From: Devosia sp.
GTDB lineage: Bacteria; Pseudomonadota; Alphaproteobacteria; Rhizobiales; Devosiaceae
Direction: 5' to 3'
Length of the DNA: 9,460 bases
Assembly: GCA_011322005.1 (NCBI GenBank)
Contig: DROE01000182.1
Location: 1-9,460 of the forward strand
Shown here: one piece after another, positions 7,405 through 9,460 of the stretch
How the letters are laid out: every line of letters begins with the position of its first letter
Position numbering within the stretch: position 1 is the stretch's first letter
The notes under the pieces: model-generated
What the model was told of the DNA's origin: nothing
Seen by the model: the letters and a program-made list of their open reading frames with translations, nothing else
Databases searched by the model: none
Translations under genes and position numbers: made by a program

Positions 7405-7419
7405 TGCAGTCCACTGCAA
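7405..7419 (+). promoter_or_regulatory. Candidate operator, perfect palindrome TGCAGT-CC-ACTGCA
   Basis: TGCAGTCCACTGCAA contains two 6-base arms in perfect inverted symmetry. It lies 77 bases before the peptidase start and about 157 bases before the regulator start, and matches 14 of 15 bases of the site at 2135-2149. A second inverted repeat, AGCGC/GCGCT (7422-7438), follows closely. It looks like a dimeric regulator site; the protein is unknown. Confidence 0.38.
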
Positions 7420-7455
7420 CAAGCGCGTGATGAGCGCTCCTGAGGCCAAATCTCA

Positions 7456-7471
7456 TTAAAGCCCTGTTAAC
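7456..7471 (+). promoter_or_regulatory. CtrA-type binding box TTAA-N7-TTAAC
   Basis: TTAAAGCCCTGTTAAC is an exact match to the consensus for CtrA, the alphaproteobacterial cell-cycle regulator. It lies 105 bases upstream of the response regulator start and 128 bases upstream of the peptidase start, in the divergent gap, and is oriented toward the regulator. CtrA boxes usually overlap the -35 region, giving a start site near 7490-7510. The second half also forms the palindrome CTGTTAACAG (7464-7473), which could be an alternative reading of the site. Confidence 0.55.
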
Positions 7472-7497
7472 AGAAGGCCCATAGCCTGCGCCAAAAC

Positions 7498-7522
7498 GGG
7501 ACAACACCGATTCGCCTGTCCC
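7498..7522. promoter_or_regulatory. Inverted repeat GGGACA-N13-TGTCCC
   Basis: Perfect 6-base arms (7498-7503 and 7517-7522) with a 13-base spacer, 54 bases before the regulator start. The arm spacing allows binding by a dimer on one face of the helix. The spacer contains GATTC (7509-7513), a GANTC methylation site of the CcrM type. It may be an autoregulatory site or chance. Confidence 0.22.
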
Positions 7523-7575
7523 CCTCACGCACCATTGTGTTTGCATAAAATTGCGGGTTCGAGATTGAGTAGCTT

Positions 7576-9117
7576 ATGACTAAAATTCTTGTTGTTGATG
7601 ATGACCCGGTGCAGTTGCGCCTGACCGAAGCCCTGGTCCGCAAAGATGGCTTTGAGACCCTCACCGCCAGCGGTGGCCAGCAGGCGCTCGACCTGCTCGA
7701 ACAGGACAAATCCATCGCCGCCCTCATTCTGGACCTGGTAATGCCCGATATTGATGGCATGGCGGTGATGGAGGAAATGGCGCGCCGCCAGATTTCCTGC
7801 CCGGTCATCGTACAGACCGCAAACTCCTCGCTGGACAGCGTTGTTAGCGCCATGCGGCACGGGGCGGTGGATTTTTTCGTCAAGCCGGTGGCCCCCGAAC
7901 GCCTGATCATTTCCCTGCGCAATGCGCTTAAACTGGGTGCGCTTGAAACCTGTGTGCGTCGCGACCAGAACCGGCGCGAAGGCCGCATGAAAATTGCCGA
8001 CATCATCACTGCAAGTCCTTCCATGGACCGGGTGCTCGAACTTGCCGGCAAGGCCGCCCGCTCCAACATCCCGGTTCTGATTGAAGGCGAGAGCGGAGTG
8101 GGCAAGGAGGTTGTTGCCCGGGCAATTCAGGGGTCGTCCGAGCGGGCAGGCAAGGCATTTGTGACGGTGAATTGCGGCGCTATTCCCATCAACCTCATCG
8201 AGTCAACCTTGTTCGGCCACGCAAAAGGCGCCTTCACCGGCGCGATAGCCGACCACAGGGGCAAGTTTGTTGAAGCCGACGGCGGCACTCTTTTTCTTGA
8301 CGAGGTCGGCGAATTACCCCCACAGGCGCAGGTGAAACTTCTGCGCGCCATTCAGTTCGGCGACATCGAGCCGTTAGGTGGGGAAAAGATCAGAAAGGTC
8401 AATGTGCGCCTGATTTCCGCCACCAATCGCCGCCTGCTCAACCTCACCAAAGCCGGAAACTTCCGCCAAGACCTCTATTACCGGCTCAATGTGTTCCCAC
8501 TTTACGTGCCCCCCTTGCGCGACCGTATCGAAGACATTGCGGTTCTGGCTGAACACTTCATCGCCTCTCTGGGGGCCGAGGCGGGTCGCCGGGTTCTGGG
8601 CCTGTCACCCCCCGCTCTGGACCTGCTCAAATCCTACGACTGGCCCGGAAATGTCCGCCAGCTCGAAAACGCCATTTATCGCGCTATCGTGCTCACGGAA
8701 ACATCAAAACTGGTACCGCTGGATTTCCCCCAGATTGTCGCCGGCACCACAGGTAGAAACGAGGCCCGCCAGCAGTCCGAAGCTATTGTGGCGCCGGGCG
8801 CACCGGTTCACATTGATGCGCCGGCGATGGTGACGCGCCCGGCCCGGCCCGGCCCCGACCATGAGATGAAGCAGGCACCCCTTGAGGGGCCCCAGCCGGA
8901 GAAATTTCTCGCCAGCGATGGCAATATGTACACACTTGCCCGCATGGAACGCGACATGATCGCCTTTGCTCTGGATTTTCACGGTGGCCGCATGACCCGG
9001 ATTGCCCGCGATCTGGGCATCGGACGCTCCACACTCTACCGGAAGATCAAGGAGTACGGTCTGGAACCCCGCCAGCCTTCATCTCCTGACAATCCCGATA
9101 CCAGGCAGGTCGCATAA
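7576..9117 (+). CDS. Sigma-54-dependent response regulator, NtrC family (possibly TacA-like)
   Basis: A 513-residue activator with three domains. The receiver (about 1-120) has the acidic cluster Asp8-Asp10, phospho-acceptor Asp53, Thr81 and Lys103, so phosphorylation control is intact. The AAA+ domain (about 143-380) has Walker A GESGVGKE (171-178), the sigma-54 contact loop GAFTGA (218-223), Walker B GGTLFLDE (236-243), FRQDLYYRLNVF with Arg297 and Arg303, and WPGNVRQLENA. A Pro/Ala-rich linker of about 60 residues (390-452) leads to a Fis-type helix-turn-helix (about 469-495, RIARDLGIGRSTLYRKI). It therefore binds DNA and drives RNA polymerase with sigma-54 (RpoN) by ATP hydrolysis. No sensor kinase is adjacent. 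The ribosome site before ATG 7576 is weak, yet the protein starts exactly at the receiver's first strand. An upstream CtrA box recalls Caulobacter tacA, which is CtrA-dependent; orthology is an inference. Confidence 0.95.
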   Translation: MTKILVVDDDPVQLRLTEALVRKDGFETLTASGGQQALDLLEQDKSIAALILDLVMPDIDGMAVMEEMARRQISCPVIVQTANSSLDSVVSAMRHGAVDFFVKPVAPERLIISLRNALKLGALETCVRRDQNRREGRMKIADIITASPSMDRVLELAGKAARSNIPVLIEGESGVGKEVVARAIQGSSERAGKAFVTVNCGAIPINLIESTLFGHAKGAFTGAIADHRGKFVEADGGTLFLDEVGELPPQAQVKLLRAIQFGDIEPLGGEKIRKVNVRLISATNRRLLNLTKAGNFRQDLYYRLNVFPLYVPPLRDRIEDIAVLAEHFIASLGAEAGRRVLGLSPPALDLLKSYDWPGNVRQLENAIYRAIVLTETSKLVPLDFPQIVAGTTGRNEARQQSEAIVAPGAPVHIDAPAMVTRPARPGPDHEMKQAPLEGPQPEKFLASDGNMYTLARMERDMIAFALDFHGGRMTRIARDLGIGRSTLYRKIKEYGLEPRQPSSPDNPDTRQVA

Positions 9118-9146
9118 CGACAAAAACCCCCGCAAATTGAAACGTG

Positions 9147-9162
9147 AGGTCACTTTTTTGCT
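9147..9162 (+). promoter_or_regulatory. Candidate sigma-54 (-24/-12) promoter
   Basis: AGGTCACTTTTTTGCT has GG (9148-9149) and GC (9160-9161) at the correct offset of 12, with TTGCT at -12 and a T-tract before it, as in RpoN promoters. The -24 element is poor beyond GG (TCAC in place of CACG). The predicted start is near 9173, about 120 bases before the exported-protein gene, on the same strand and just after a sigma-54 activator gene. The rest of the gap 9118-9292 shows no clear sigma-70 promoter or terminator. Confidence 0.35.
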
Positions 9163-9292
9163 TTCGTTGTGGAGGTTTGGCTTGATAGAACAGTCAATCT
9201 GTGACCAGACAAACACCGTACTTAAATTTAATGCCAAGTGCGTTTGCACATCCAAGTTCAAACCAGTTCACCACGTTGCATCCGGAGTAGAA

Positions 9293-9460
9293 ATGAAAAA
9301 GTCGCTCTTGACCCTCCTGTTGGCCACAGCACTGTTTGCCGCGCCAAATCAACTGGCTTTTGCACAGGAAACCGTGACCATAAACGGCATTGAAGCCCAG
9401 CGCGTTGTCATAGCCCCTCCACAAAATGCTCTGGCCCGCTCGATCAAAGCCGGACTCTCC
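9293..9460 (+). CDS. Exported protein of unknown function, partial (C-terminus off the right edge)
   Basis: Fifty-six codons are visible before the edge. MKK followed by a hydrophobic core (SLLTLLLATALFAA) and a small-residue site AFA before QE is a clear Sec signal peptide, with cleavage likely after Ala24. The mature start, ETVTINGIEAQRVVIAPPQN, has no motif that I recognise. GGAG lies five bases before ATG 9293, a strong ribosome site. It follows the sigma-54 regulator on the same strand with a gap of 175 bases, so it is probably a separate unit and may be a target of that regulator. A cell-envelope enzyme is one possibility from context only. Confidence 0.8.
   Translation, partial: MKKSLLTLLLATALFAAPNQLAFAQETVTINGIEAQRVVIAPPQNALARSIKAGLS

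Noticed and set aside
7467..8105. A 212-residue minus-strand ORF across the regulator start
   Set aside because: Ser/Arg-rich antisense frame of the receiver domain; no motif, and it would cover the divergent promoter region.
9144..9159. Terminator for the response regulator (GTGAGGTCAC then T6)
   Set aside because: The stem would be only 3-4 bp with a loop too small to be stable; the T-run is better explained as part of a candidate -12 element or as chance.
9222..9231. Second CtrA box (TTAAATTTAA) before the exported-protein gene
   Set aside because: The two TTAA halves are only two bases apart, not seven.

Overview
The window looks like a piece of an alphaproteobacterial chromosome. The evidence is GC-rich coding sequence, a proton-translocating transhydrogenase split into three genes (pntAA, pntAB, pntB), a tiny aa3-type cytochrome oxidase subunit IV-like protein, and an exact CtrA-type box (TTAA-N7-TTAAC) upstream of an NtrC-type response regulator. 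I cannot name the genus. I see no tRNA, rRNA, CRISPR array, insertion sequence or sign of recent transfer.

Layout. From the left edge to 7328 every gene is on the minus strand; from 7576 the genes are on the plus strand. Reading the minus strand in its own direction: an M3-family oligoendopeptidase (7328-5520); then a compact cluster of a 43-residue subunit IV-like membrane protein (5433-5302), pntAA (5247-4006), pntAB (4005-3703) and pntB (3696-2290), closed by a strong intrinsic terminator (2265-2232). After a short regulatory gap comes a pair of serine hydrolases three bases apart: a membrane-anchored BEM46/ABHD13-like hydrolase (2095-1289) and a second hydrolase with membrane segments inside its fold (from 1285, running off the left edge). 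On the plus strand, after a divergent gap of about 250 bases, lies a complete sigma-54-dependent response regulator (7576-9117), then a gap with a possible -24/-12 promoter, then the start of an exported protein (from 9293) cut by the right edge.

How the genes may work together. The pnt cluster encodes the proton pump that makes NADPH from NADH using the proton-motive force; the subunit IV-like gene in front ties it loosely to respiration. The regulator, a possible TacA-like protein, carries all phosphorylation residues, ATPase motifs and GAFTGA. It could be under CtrA cell-cycle control and could act on the exported protein next door. A near-palindromic 15-base site occurs both upstream of the hydrolase pair and in the divergent peptidase/regulator gap.

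Nothing here amounts to a clearly new system. The most worthwhile leads are the CtrA box, the possible sigma-54 promoter, the shared palindromic site, the histone-H1-like lysine tail on PntAA, and the hydrolase with membrane segments between its oxyanion loop and nucleophile elbow.
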